A stretch of DNA of 40,645 nt, taken from contig JACPPN010000396.1 of the NCBI GenBank assembly GCA_016190995.1, positions 1 to 40,645 of the forward strand. Reading direction: 5' to 3'. Positions 8,832-18,576 of the stretch are shown piece after piece. Position 1 is the stretch's first letter. Each line of letters opens with the position of its first letter. Source of the DNA: Acidobacteriota bacterium (GTDB lineage: Bacteria > Acidobacteriota > Vicinamibacteria > Vicinamibacterales > JACPPN01). The translations under genes and the position numbers were made by a program. The notes under the pieces are model-generated. The model searched no databases and was not told where the DNA came from. It saw only the letters and a program-made list of their open reading frames with translations.

Positions 8832-9464
8832 ATGGCGACACGCCTCTTGGTCAATCCTGACGCGCCGGAACAGCCGGCGCTCGAGCGCGCGGCTCGCGCG
8901 ATCGCGTCCGGAGCCGTCGTGGCATATCCCACTGATACACTCTATGGCCTGGCCGTGGATCCGCGATCAGCCGAGGCGATCCACCGCCTGTTTCGTCTGA
9001 AGGGACGTGATCCGAAGCTGCCGATTCCATTGATTGCCTCCGGCACCGAGCAAGTTGAAACGTTCGCGGGAACGCTCGGCCCCGTCGCCCGGGTGCTGGC
9101 GAGTCGATGCTGGCCCGGTCCGTTGACGCTCGTCGTCGCCGCGTCGCCGCGGATCATCCCCGAGATACAGGCCGGGACATGCACGGTCGCGATACGGGTG
9201 CCCGCGCACGCGGTCGCGCGGGGCCTCGCGAAGATGGTGGGACATCCGATCACGGCCACGAGCGCGAACCGGTCGGCCGAGCCGGCCGCAAGCTCGGCGG
9301 ACGAGGTCGACGAAACGTTGGGGAGCGCGGTCGATCTCATTCTCGATGCCGGCGCGACCCGTGGCGGTCTGCCCTCGACCATCGTCGACGTCACCGGCGA
9401 CGGCGCCCGTCTCGTTCGCGCCGGCGCGGTGCCCTGGGCGCGCGTGTTAGAATTCCTGCGTTAG
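8832..9464 (+). CDS. Threonylcarbamoyl-AMP synthase (Sua5/YciO/YrdC family)
   Basis: Protein of 210 residues. The family makes threonylcarbamoyl-AMP from threonine, bicarbonate and ATP, the first step of the universal t6A37 tRNA modification. YPTDTLYGLAVDP near residue 34, RLKGRDPKLPIPL, the ITATSANRSAEP motif and the closing PSTIVDVT with its nucleotide-binding Ser/Thr are all present. There is no C-terminal Sua5 domain, so it is the short TsaC/YrdC form. The start ATG at 8832 gives the normal family N-terminus; the open frame extends far upstream but only as the antisense of the antiporter gene. HflX follows 52 bases later. Confidence 0.92.
   Translation: MATRLLVNPDAPEQPALERAARAIASGAVVAYPTDTLYGLAVDPRSAEAIHRLFRLKGRDPKLPIPLIASGTEQVETFAGTLGPVARVLASRCWPGPLTLVVAASPRIIPEIQAGTCTVAIRVPAHAVARGLAKMVGHPITATSANRSAEPAASSADEVDETLGSAVDLILDAGATRGGLPSTIVDVTGDGARLVRAGAVPWARVLEFLR
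9445..9453 (+). promoter_or_regulatory. Possible extended -10 promoter for hflX
   Basis: TGTTAGAAT reads as TGn plus TAGAAT and overlaps the 3' end of the preceding coding region. No -35 is recognisable at the right distance. The leader to the ATG at 9517 would be close to 57 nt. Confidence 0.3.
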
Positions 9465-9516
9465 ACTCGCCTTGCAGAACATTCCTCTCCGGCCGCTCGC
9501 TCGCTACTTCTAGACC

Positions 9517-10830
9517 ATGGCAGTTCGGACGTCGCGAGGCTACCAGCAAGAGAAGGATGAACGAGCGGCGCTTGTCGGCCTGATAGGCGGCGCCCGGTCG
9601 GGCGGCGTGCCCGAACACGCGCTGGACGAACTCGCGGGCCTGGCCACCGCGGCTGGTGCGCTCGTGGTCCTCCGGGTGCTTCAAGATCGAGCCAAACCGA
9701 ATCCCGCGACGTTTCTCGGCAAAGGAAAAGTCAGCGAGCTCGCGGCTGCCTGCAGCGACGCCGGTATCGATGTCGTCATCTTCGACAACGAGTTGACGCC
9801 GGCGCAGCGCCGCAATCTCGAAGAGGCGCTGGGGCGAAAGGTGCTCGATCGTACTCAGCTCATCCTCGACATCTTCGCGCAACGGGCGCGAACAGCCGAA
9901 GGGAAGCTGCAGGTCGAGCTGGCGCAACTCAAGTACCTCCTGCCACGGCTCGTCGGCCTGGGGCTCGAGCTGTCACGTCTGGGCGGAGGGATCGGAACAC
10001 GGGGGCCGGGCGAGACGAAGCTCGAGACAGACCGGCGCCGGATTCGCCAGCGCATCAGCACCCTGGCGCGCCAGATTGAGGCCGTCCGGCGGCGCCGCGC
10101 GCATCTGCGCGAGCGCCGAAAGAAGACGGCGCTGCCGGTCATTGCGCTGGTCGGCTACACGAACGCGGGCAAGACGACCGTCTTCAACCGTCTGACGCGC
10201 GAGCGGGCGGAGGCGTCCGACGCGCTGTTCGTGACGCTGGATCCGCTGCTGCGCAAGGTCCGTCTGCCGGACGCCCGCGAGATGCTCCTGTCAGACACCG
10301 TGGGTTTCATCGATCGCCTCCCGCATGCCCTCGTGGCCGCGTTTCATGCGACGCTCGAGGAAGTCGTCGAAGCGGATCTGCTGTTGCACGTCATTTCTGC
10401 CTCGAGCCCGGATCGGGAGGCTCAGGCGGCGGCCGTCCGGCGCGTGCTCGAGGAGGTCGGAGCACCGGGCGTACCGGTCATCGATGCATTCAACAAATGC
10501 GACGCGATCGAAGCTGCGGAGGCCCGACGTGTGCGCGCGCAGCATCCCGCGTCCGCCTGCATCTCCGCGCGCACCGGGGAAGGGGTCGAGGAGCTGCGAG
10601 AGATGATTGCGGATCGTCTCGCCCTCGACACGCGGCGTGTGACGTTTGAATTCGACGGTTCGAACGAGGCCGATCGCGCCCGGGTCGCCGCCCTGTATCG
10701 GCGCGCTCGCGTCGTCCGGCACCTGGCGGTGGACGGGCGCATCTCGATCGACGCCGACGTGCCGCGGCGGCTTCTCGATCGGCTCGAGTCCAGCACCCGG
10801 ACGCGGCAGCGCCCGCGCGTGATCGGTTGA
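9517..10830 (+). CDS. hflX: GTPase HflX
   Basis: Ribosome-associated GTPase of 437 residues that rescues or splits stalled 70S ribosomes under stress. The N-terminal HflX domain includes the NPATFLGKGKV and FDNELTPAQ motifs. A Gly-rich linker GGGIGTRGPGETKLE precedes a coiled coil. The GTPase domain follows with G1 GYTNAGKTT (213-221), G3 DTVGFI and G4 NKCD starting at 326. The length is typical. The ATG at 9517 gives the expected N-terminus. Its stop is 12 bases from the lipoprotein gene, suggesting cotranscription. Confidence 0.95.
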   Translation: MAVRTSRGYQQEKDERAALVGLIGGARSGGVPEHALDELAGLATAAGALVVLRVLQDRAKPNPATFLGKGKVSELAAACSDAGIDVVIFDNELTPAQRRNLEEALGRKVLDRTQLILDIFAQRARTAEGKLQVELAQLKYLLPRLVGLGLELSRLGGGIGTRGPGETKLETDRRRIRQRISTLARQIEAVRRRRAHLRERRKKTALPVIALVGYTNAGKTTVFNRLTRERAEASDALFVTLDPLLRKVRLPDAREMLLSDTVGFIDRLPHALVAAFHATLEEVVEADLLLHVISASSPDREAQAAAVRRVLEEVGAPGVPVIDAFNKCDAIEAAEARRVRAQHPASACISARTGEGVEELREMIADRLALDTRRVTFEFDGSNEADRARVAALYRRARVVRHLAVDGRISIDADVPRRLLDRLESSTRTRQRPRVIG

Positions 10831-10842
10831 GGCTCCTGAGGA

Positions 10843-12288
10843 ATGAGCACGTCACGCTCGTGGGCGACACTGGTCCTGCTTGCGGCGGCCGCGTTGGCGG
10901 GCGTGTCAGCCTGTGCTCCGAGAATGGCGCCGCCGCCCGCCGTGACGGTTCCGAAATATCCGGAGTTCCTTTTTCCGTTCCCGCCGCAGGCGTTCGCCGC
11001 CAACACGCGCGCGACGACCGATCTTGCGCGCGCGTGGCAGTACCTGCAGGGCGGAGATCTCAGGACCGCCGAGCGGGTCCTCGGCGGAATCGCGAAGAAA
11101 ACGCCGACCTTCTACCCCGCCGACGCCGCGTTGGGATACGTGCAGCTCGCGCGTCGCGACTTCAGGGGTGCGCTCGGGCGGTTCGATCGTGTGCTGGGCG
11201 CGCTGCCGGGGTACGTTCCCGCCCTCGTCGGGCGGGCCGAAACGCTGCTCGGGGCGGGGCGAAAGGACGAGGCGCTCGTCGCGTTCGAAGCGGCGGTCGT
11301 CGCCGATCCGTCACTCGACGGCATCAGGCGCCGCATCGATGTGCTTCGGTTCGAAGGGGTGCAGGACAACCTCGCTCTCGCTCGCCGCGCGGCCGACGAA
11401 GGCCGCACGCAGGAGGCGCGGCAGGCGTACGGGCGTGCGATTGCCGCGTCCCCCGACAGCTCGTTTCTGTACCGCGAGCTGGCACAGGTCGAGCTCGCGG
11501 CGGCCGACGGGGAGGCGGCGCTTCAGCATGCCCGCAAAGCCGTCGAGCTCGATCCTTACGACGCGCGAGCATTGGTGCTGATCGCGGAAATCGCGGAAGG
11601 GCGTGGGGACTTTCAGACGGCGCTCGACACGTACCAGAAGGCCACGTCGCTTGATCCGGCGCTGAAGGTCGGGGACAGGATGGAAGCGCTCAAGGAGCGG
11701 CTGCTCGTCACCAGCCTGCCGGCCCAGTTCCGTGCCATTCCGGATTCAGCGTCCGTCACGCGCGGCGAGCTCGCCGCGCTCATCGGCGTGCGCGTTCCGG
11801 AACTGCTGAATGTGACGGGGCGCCGGGAAGCGGTGCTCATCACGGATGCGCGCAGTCACTGGGCCGCTGAATGGATCATGGCTGTGGCCCGCGCCGGCGT
11901 GATGGAGGTGTATCCCAATCACACGTTCCAGCCCAATGCGCTCGTCCGCCGAGGAGACCTGGGCCACGCCATGTCACGACTCCTCAACATGATCGCGGCC
12001 CGGGATCCGGATCTGGCGCGCGGATGGGAGCGCGCGGGCACGCGGTTTTCGGATCTCGGTCCCGGGCACCTCAGTTTTCCCGCCGCCTCGCGCGCTGTCG
12101 CCTCCGGCGTGATGACGCCGCTCGGGGGCAACACGTTTCAACTGCGGCGCGCCGTGACCGGCGCGGAAGCCGTGGACGCCGTCGCGAAGCTTCAGATGCT
12201 CGCCTTGAAATCTCGCCGGCCCGGCCAGCTCGACGAAGAGAGGCTTCGATCGATGAGCTTCGAGGCGAGCGTGATGGGTGCGCCATGA
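10843..12288 (+). CDS. Lipoprotein with TPR repeats and an SLH-like domain
   Basis: Protein of 481 residues. The N-terminus is a lipoprotein signal peptide with a hydrophobic core and the lipobox VSAC, so Cys24 would be acylated. Residues about 55-250 form several degenerate tetratricopeptide repeats (for example RAWQYLQGGDLRTAERVL and ALQHARKAVELDP). Residues about 305-440 resemble S-layer homology repeats: LITDARSHWAAEWI, then VMEVYPNHTFQPN and ALVRRGDLGHAM, then a weaker second unit. TPR would bind protein partners and SLH-like units typically bind cell-wall polymers, so an envelope scaffold is inferred. A GAGG lies ten bases before the ATG. It overlaps pgsA by four bases (ATGA), so translation is likely coupled. 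Confidence 0.85.
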   Translation: MSTSRSWATLVLLAAAALAGVSACAPRMAPPPAVTVPKYPEFLFPFPPQAFAANTRATTDLARAWQYLQGGDLRTAERVLGGIAKKTPTFYPADAALGYVQLARRDFRGALGRFDRVLGALPGYVPALVGRAETLLGAGRKDEALVAFEAAVVADPSLDGIRRRIDVLRFEGVQDNLALARRAADEGRTQEARQAYGRAIAASPDSSFLYRELAQVELAAADGEAALQHARKAVELDPYDARALVLIAEIAEGRGDFQTALDTYQKATSLDPALKVGDRMEALKERLLVTSLPAQFRAIPDSASVTRGELAALIGVRVPELLNVTGRREAVLITDARSHWAAEWIMAVARAGVMEVYPNHTFQPNALVRRGDLGHAMSRLLNMIAARDPDLARGWERAGTRFSDLGPGHLSFPAASRAVASGVMTPLGGNTFQLRRAVTGAEAVDAVAKLQMLALKSRRPGQLDEERLRSMSFEASVMGAP

Positions 12289-12842
12289 CCGCTCTGACAC
12301 CGGCCAACCAGCTGACGCTGCTGCGCATCCTGATCGTGCCGATCCTCGTGATTCTCGTCGTGTACGAGGAGTTCGGGTGGGCCCTTGCGGCCTTTATTGT
12401 CGCCGGCGTCACCGACGGCCTGGACGGATTGATTGCGAGACGATCGGGTCAGAAAACGGATCTCGGTGCTTGGCTCGATCCAATGGCGGACAAGCTCCTG
12501 CTCGTCTCCACCTTCATGGTCCTGACGATTCCGAACCTCGGGCTGACGAATCGCCTGCCGATCTGGCTGACCGTGCTGGTGATCAGTCGTGATGTCGTGA
12601 TCGTCCTGACGGTGGCGATCGTCAATCTGGCGGTGGGGCGGCGGATCTTCCGCCCGTCCATCTACGGCAAGGCGGCGACCGTCATCTACATCCTGACGGT
12701 CGGAGTCGTGCTCCTGTTCAACTATCTTCGCCGCACGTCGATCTTCGTCGACGTGTGCGTGTACGCGTCGCTGGCGATCACGATCGTGTCCAGCTTCCAC
12801 TACATCGCTCACGCCACGCGGATTGCCAACACCAGCGCGTAG
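12285..12842 (+). CDS. pgsA: CDP-diacylglycerol--glycerol-3-phosphate 3-phosphatidyltransferase
   Basis: Integral membrane protein of 185 residues that makes phosphatidylglycerophosphate, the committed step to phosphatidylglycerol and cardiolipin. The opening TPANQLTLLRILIVP is typical of PgsA. The complete CDP-alcohol phosphatidyltransferase motif is present as DGLDGLIARR, then GAWLDPMADK, with all four conserved aspartates. Several hydrophobic helices follow. The start ATG overlaps the stop of the lipoprotein gene. It ends 14 bases from the convergent UDP-sugar decarboxylase gene. Confidence 0.93.
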   Translation: MTALTPANQLTLLRILIVPILVILVVYEEFGWALAAFIVAGVTDGLDGLIARRSGQKTDLGAWLDPMADKLLLVSTFMVLTIPNLGLTNRLPIWLTVLVISRDVVIVLTVAIVNLAVGRRIFRPSIYGKAATVIYILTVGVVLLFNYLRRTSIFVDVCVYASLAITIVSSFHYIAHATRIANTSA

Positions 12843-12856
12843 GCCCGGGCGGCCAT

Positions 12857-13798
12857 CTACGGCTGCACGAGCTTTCGCCTGAAGTAGGCGATCGTCTGCG
12901 CGAGGCCCTGCTCGAGCGACACGTTCGGCTCCCAGTCGAGCAGCGTGCGCGCGCGCGTGATGTCCGGCTGTCGCACTTTGGGGTCGTCGGTCGGAAGGGG
13001 ACGATAGCCGAGCTGGCTGTCCGAGCCGGTCATCCGCAGGATCGTGCGGGCGATCTCCTCGATCGTCATCTCGTGGGGATTGCCGATGTTGACCGGGTCG
13101 TTCAGATCGGCATGCATCAGGCGCACGATGCCGTCGACCAGGTCGCTGATGTAGCAGAAGCTCCGCGTCTGCTGGCCGCTGCCGAAAATGGTGAGCTCTT
13201 CGCCGGCGAGCGCCTGCGAAATGAAGGTTGGCACGGCGCGGCCGTCGTTGATGCGCATGCGCGGCCCATACGTATTGAAGATCCTTACGATCTTCGTGTC
13301 GAGGCCGTGGTAGCGGTGATACGCGACGGTCATGGCCTCCGCGAACCGCTTCGCCTCGTCGTACACGCCGCGCGGACCAATCGGATTCACGTTGCCCCAG
13401 TACGTCTCGCGCTGCGGGTGCTCGAGCGGGTCCCCGTACACCTCGGAGGTCGAGGCCAGCACGAACGTGGCATTCTTCGCCTTCGCCAGCCCGAGGGCCT
13501 TGTGCGTGCCGAGCGCACCCACCTTCAGGGTGGGGATGGGGAGCTCGAGGTAGTCGATCGGGCTCGCCGGGCTCGCCCAATGCAGGACGAAATCGACGGG
13601 CCCGTCGATGGAGATGTAGTTGGTGACGTCGTGCTTGATGAACAGGAAATCGCGATTGACCAGGTGGGCGATGTTCGCCGTGTCGCCGGTGAGCAGATTG
13701 TCGATCCCGATCACTTCGAAGCCACGATCGAGGAGGGTGTCGGCGAGATGTGATCCGATGAATCCTGCGGCCCCGGTGATGACGACACGTGGTTTCAT
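12857..13798 (-). CDS. UDP-glucuronate decarboxylase (UDP-xylose synthase)
   Basis: Short-chain dehydrogenase/reductase of 313 residues. Its best match by motif is UDP-glucuronic acid decarboxylase, which converts UDP-glucuronate to UDP-xylose with bound [13 protein letters not shown] (9-18) binds [11 protein letters not shown] (73-80) is a UXS signature, and the catalytic Ser/Thr lies in [10 protein letters not shown]146 and K150 form the YxxxK pair in GVYDEAK, and NTYGPRM is another family marker. Its substrate could be made by the UDP-glucose dehydrogenase at 21009, so both belong to the same glycan pathway. It is the last gene of the minus-strand polysaccharide operon, 54 bases after the priming transferase. 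Confidence 0.9.
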   Translation of the reverse strand: MKPRVVITGAAGFIGSHLADTLLDRGFEVIGIDNLLTGDTANIAHLVNRDFLFIKHDVTNYISIDGPVDFVLHWASPASPIDYLELPIPTLKVGALGTHKALGLAKAKNATFVLASTSEVYGDPLEHPQRETYWGNVNPIGPRGVYDEAKRFAEAMTVAYHRYHGLDTKIVRIFNTYGPRMRINDGRAVPTFISQALAGEELTIFGSGQQTRSFCYISDLVDGIVRLMHADLNDPVNIGNPHEMTIEEIARTILRMTGSDSQLGYRPLPTDDPKVRQPDITRARTLLDWEPNVSLEQGLAQTIAYFRRKLVQP

Positions 13799-13852
13799 AG
13801 TGCTTGGCCAGAAGGCAGGCGTGGCGACGTCAGGCGCACCCGACGCGCGGGG

Positions 13853-15292
13853 TCAGTACGCATGTTTCTGGAAGAATCCCTTGACGAGGGTCAGCCAGAT
13901 GATTTTCAGGTCGAGAGCGACCGACCAGTTCTCGATGTAGTACAGGTCGTACTCGATGCGCTTCTCGATCGATGTGTTGCCACGCCACCCGTTGACCTGC
14001 GCCCATCCGGTCATGCCCGATTTCACCTTGTGGCGCAGCATGTAGTGTGGGAATCGCTGCCGGAACTGCTCGACGAAGAAGGGGCGCTCGGGCCGGGGGC
14101 CTACGAGCGACATGTTCCCCTTGAGCACGTTCCAGAGCTGCGGCAGCTCGTCGAGGTTCGATCGGCGCAGAATCCGGCCGAAGCGCGTGCGTCGGGGATC
14201 ATCTTCGCGCGCCCAGATGGGGCCGGTCTCGCGCTCCGCCTCGTGGTGCATCGATCGGAACTTGTGCACGATGAAGGGCTGGCCGTCGAGGCCCATGCGC
14301 TCCTGCCGGTAGAAGACCGGCCCGGGAGACGTGAGTCGGATGGCGATCGCGATGAGCGCGAAGGGAACGGCGAGAACGAGCAGCGCCACGGTGGAGATCG
14401 CCGCATCGAGCACGCGCTTGACGCCGCTGTTGAACGCGTTGAGCGGCACGTCGTGGATGTTGATGATCGGAATGCCGTCGAGGTCCTCGATCCGCGCCCG
14501 CAAGGCGATGAACTGCAGGAGATCGGGAACCACGCGGACGTCGACGTATTCGCGGCTGGCGGCCTCGATCACGCCGAGCATCTTCACGTGCTCCTCGAGC
14601 GGGAGCGCCACATACAACTGGTCCACGTTCTCCCGTTGAAAGATCTCCGCCGCCTCCTCCAGCGTGCCGAGGAGCGGCAGGCCGCGGTATCCGAGATGAT
14701 CGCCGCCGGCGCGATCGTCGATGAAGCCGAGGATCTTGAATCCCAGCTCGCGGTGTTCGATGACCTTGTCAACGACGAGCCGGCCGAGCTCCCCCGCGCC
14801 TGCAATGACGACGCGCTTGAGCCCGATCCCGGCGCGCCAGCGTCGCTCGAGCGCCTGACGGATCAGCTCGCGGGAGGAGTAGGTGAGCGCGACGTTCAGC
14901 AGCAGGAAGAGCGCCCACACGACCTGCGATACTTCGTACGCCCCGCGGTCTTTGAGCGCGTCGCTGACGTAATAGGTCTGGAAATACAGGGTGCTGATGA
15001 GCCCCAGGACCACCGCCAGGATGCTGCCGACGAATACCGCGAAGAAATCGTCGACGCGCGACCGGCCGCGCCGCAGCTTGTACATCCCCTGGATCTGATA
15101 CGCCAAGGGCACGAGCACGCCGATGAAGGGCAGGACGTTGACGTACTGGCCGAACGGTGGATATCCCTTCGTGACTGGGATCAGCCCGCTCTCGAACCGG
15201 ATCAGATAGGCAAGCACGAACGCCGCCATCCCGAGCAGGCTGTCGGAGATCACGTAGAACGCGACGAGCACCCGGTTGTACCGTCTCACCAT
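13853..15292 (-). CDS. Undecaprenyl-phosphate sugar phosphotransferase (WcaJ-type priming enzyme)
   Basis: Polytopic membrane protein of 479 residues, usual for the polyprenyl glycosylphosphotransferase family. The N-terminus has four or so hydrophobic helices. A Rossmann-like central domain follows (VVIAGAGELGRLVV, then GFIDD), then a re-entrant helix and the catalytic bacterial sugar-transferase domain. That domain carries VHKFRSM, RRSNLDELPQLWNVLKG, MSLVGPRPE, KSGMTGWAQVNGWRG and IEYDLYYIENWS. It would transfer a hexose-1-phosphate, probably glucose, to undecaprenyl phosphate to start repeat-unit synthesis. Its stop is near the start of the decarboxylase gene, and its start overlaps the preceding glycosyltransferase gene by seven bases. 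Confidence 0.93.
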   Translation of the reverse strand: MVRRYNRVLVAFYVISDSLLGMAAFVLAYLIRFESGLIPVTKGYPPFGQYVNVLPFIGVLVPLAYQIQGMYKLRRGRSRVDDFFAVFVGSILAVVLGLISTLYFQTYYVSDALKDRGAYEVSQVVWALFLLLNVALTYSSRELIRQALERRWRAGIGLKRVVIAGAGELGRLVVDKVIEHRELGFKILGFIDDRAGGDHLGYRGLPLLGTLEEAAEIFQRENVDQLYVALPLEEHVKMLGVIEAASREYVDVRVVPDLLQFIALRARIEDLDGIPIINIHDVPLNAFNSGVKRVLDAAISTVALLVLAVPFALIAIAIRLTSPGPVFYRQERMGLDGQPFIVHKFRSMHHEAERETGPIWAREDDPRRTRFGRILRRSNLDELPQLWNVLKGNMSLVGPRPERPFFVEQFRQRFPHYMLRHKVKSGMTGWAQVNGWRGNTSIEKRIEYDLYYIENWSVALDLKIIWLTLVKGFFQKHAY

Positions 15293-16542
15293 CGCGAGGC
15301 GTCTCGAGGCGCGCTCATCAGATCGTCGACCTGCCGGGCCATCTCCTGCCGAAAGCGCTCGCGCGAAAACGCCAGCGCATGGGTCCTGAGGACCCCGGGC
15401 TCGAAGGGTTGGCGCTGAACGCGGACCAGGGCATCAGCGAAGCTTTGGACGGAGTCCTCCGAGACAAGAATGCCGGTGACCTCGTCGATCACGGTTTCGA
15501 GCGCGCCACCTCGTCCGAGGGCAACGACCGGACGGCCGCAAGCCTGCGCCTCGACCGGCGCAATCCCGAAATCCTCTTCGCCGGGCAGGAGCAGCGCGAT
15601 GGCGCCTCGATACAGGTCCCGGATCTGATCCGCCGACTGCGGCCCCACGAACGTCACTGAACCATCGGCGATGGCCGCGAGGCGCTCGAGCTCCGGGCCA
15701 TCACCGGCAATCCGCAGCGGCACGTTCACCAGGCGGCAGGCCTCGATAGCGGTCTCAATTCGCTTGTAGGGAACCAGCGCCGAGACGACAAGGAAGTACG
15801 TACCGCGCTCGGACCGATCGAGGTGGAAAAACCCTGTGTCTACTGGTGGATACACGACCGAGGACACGCGATTATAGTATCGGTGGATCCGCTGCGCAAC
15901 ATACCGGGAGTTGGCGAGAAAGCGGTCGACGCGCGCGGCCGTCGCACGATCCCATCGGGCAATGGGCGCCATGACCCACCGGAGCGCTGTGCTCCCCAGT
16001 CGGCCCATCCGCTCGGGCCCGAAGTAGGCGTCGAACTGATCCCAGCCGTACCGCATCGGGGTGTGGCAGTAGCACAGATGGCGCGCGCGCCCGGGCGCTA
16101 GCGCCGCCTTCGCCGCACAGTGACTGGTGCTGATCACGAGGTCGAACCGGTCCAGATCGAACTGCTCGATGGCGAATGGGAAAAACGGCAGCATCTGGCG
16201 GTAGTAGCGGGTAGCGAGCGGAAGATACTGGATGATCGATCGGTGCACCGGACGGCCTTCAATGGTTGGCGACGCCATGCCGGGCACGTGTACCAGCGTG
16301 AAAAGCTCCGCCTGCGGCCAAAGCTCGCACAACACCTCCAGCACTTTCTCTCCGCCGCGCATGCCGGTGAGCCAATCGTGCACGAGCGCGACGCGCCAGC
16401 GAGGCGCGGCGAGCGCCCCGGCGACTGCAGGCGCGCCGGACGCCGAATCAGGCCCTGGCGGCGCATCGGCAGGGTGCTCGTCGAAGGGCAGCGCGATCTT
16501 CTGCCTCGCACCACGCCGCCGCTCTGCCGCGCCTCCCGCCAT
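15286..16542 (-). CDS. Glycosyltransferase family 4 (GT-B)
   Basis: Retaining glycosyltransferase of 418 residues from the chosen ATG. After an Ala/Pro-rich N-terminal tail of about 50 residues, the acceptor domain starts at VALVHDWLTGMRGGEKV. HTPMRYGWDQ is a feature of a GT4 group common in capsule loci. The C-terminal domain holds GDGPELERL and the ExxxxxxxE sugar-nucleotide motif in GEEDFGIAPVEAQACG. The sugar and linkage cannot be predicted. The ATG at 16542 follows the previous stop by five bases; no strong Shine-Dalgarno is visible, so a later start within the tail is possible. Confidence 0.88.
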   Translation of the reverse strand: MAGGAAERRRGARQKIALPFDEHPADAPPGPDSASGAPAVAGALAAPRWRVALVHDWLTGMRGGEKVLEVLCELWPQAELFTLVHVPGMASPTIEGRPVHRSIIQYLPLATRYYRQMLPFFPFAIEQFDLDRFDLVISTSHCAAKAALAPGRARHLCYCHTPMRYGWDQFDAYFGPERMGRLGSTALRWVMAPIARWDRATAARVDRFLANSRYVAQRIHRYYNRVSSVVYPPVDTGFFHLDRSERGTYFLVVSALVPYKRIETAIEACRLVNVPLRIAGDGPELERLAAIADGSVTFVGPQSADQIRDLYRGAIALLLPGEEDFGIAPVEAQACGRPVVALGRGGALETVIDEVTGILVSEDSVQSFADALVRVQRQPFEPGVLRTHALAFSRERFRQEMARQVDDLMSAPRDASRW

Positions 16543-16547
16543 GTGGA

Positions 16548-17711
<1,164 letters not shown>

Positions 17712-17727
17712 AAGTACAAGGCGTAGC

Positions 17728-18576
17728 TTAACATGCGGACGAAGGCGCGTCCGATGGGCGCTGGGTTGGCAGCTTGCCGGTTGCGCGCAGATACAGGCGC
17801 AGGAGGGGCATCCAGTGCGGGCGGTGCTTCCGATAGAACGCGAGCTGGCTCTCGCGATACGCGACGCGTACTCGATCCGGCGCCGTCGCGACGGATCGCC
17901 CGCGCAGATGACCGACCTCGGCAGCCGGCGTGAACAGGACGAGTCGTCCGCGGGCCCGGATCGCCGCGCAGAAATCCACGTCCTCGTTGTACATGAAATA
18001 CCGCTCGTCGAGCAGCCTCACCGCTTCCGCATCCTTGCGCCAGACGAGGAGGCAGGCGCCGCTCACCCAGTCGGTGAAGCGCGCCCGCGCAGTCGCTCGC
18101 GCGACATATCGCTCCGCCAGACGACTGCCGCTGTGGTAGAGACGCATCAGCAGGCTTCGACCGAGCTCGGTGAAGGGGCCAATCATGGCGCCAAACGACA
18201 GCTCCGGGCGCCCGTTCGCGTCGAGCAGGCGTGGTCCCGCGACCGCGGCTCGCGGGGCCGCGGCCAGCGCGTTCGCCAGTCGATCGACCGCGCCCGGCGG
18301 CGCAATCGTGTCGCTGTTGAGGAGCAGGATGAGGTCGCTCTCCGTGGCCCGGATTCCCAGGTTGTTTGCGCGCGCGAACCCGAGGTTTCCGCCGGCCTCG
18401 ATGACGCGCACATCGGGCCACCGCGTCTTCACCATGCCGACGCTGCCGTCGGCAGACGCGTTGTCCACCACGAGAATATCGTGCGCGACCGCGGGTGCTG
18501 GCGCGTGAAGCGAGTGCAAGCACCGGTCGAGCTCGTCGCGGACGTTGTAGCTGACGATGATGATCGCGAGCGTCAT
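17728..18576 (-). CDS. Glycosyltransferase family 2 (rhamnosyltransferase-like)
   Basis: Inverting GT-A enzyme of 282 residues. LAIIIVSYNVRDELDRCL opens the fold and DILVVDNASADGS is the nucleotide-binding region. GGNLGFARANNLGI is typical of the rhamnosyltransferase-like group, and LLNSDT holds the DxD-equivalent metal site. FMYNEDVDFC, near residue 217, is the acceptor-side acidic motif. Donor identity is inferred only from overall resemblance. Its start overlaps the stop of the upstream GT4 gene (ATGA), so translation is probably coupled. Confidence 0.9.
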   Translation of the reverse strand: MTLAIIIVSYNVRDELDRCLHSLHAPAPAVAHDILVVDNASADGSVGMVKTRWPDVRVIEAGGNLGFARANNLGIRATESDLILLLNSDTIAPPGAVDRLANALAAAPRAAVAGPRLLDANGRPELSFGAMIGPFTELGRSLLMRLYHSGSRLAERYVARATARARFTDWVSGACLLVWRKDAEAVRLLDERYFMYNEDVDFCAAIRARGRLVLFTPAAEVGHLRGRSVATAPDRVRVAYRESQLAFYRKHRPHWMPLLRLYLRATGKLPTQRPSDAPSSAC

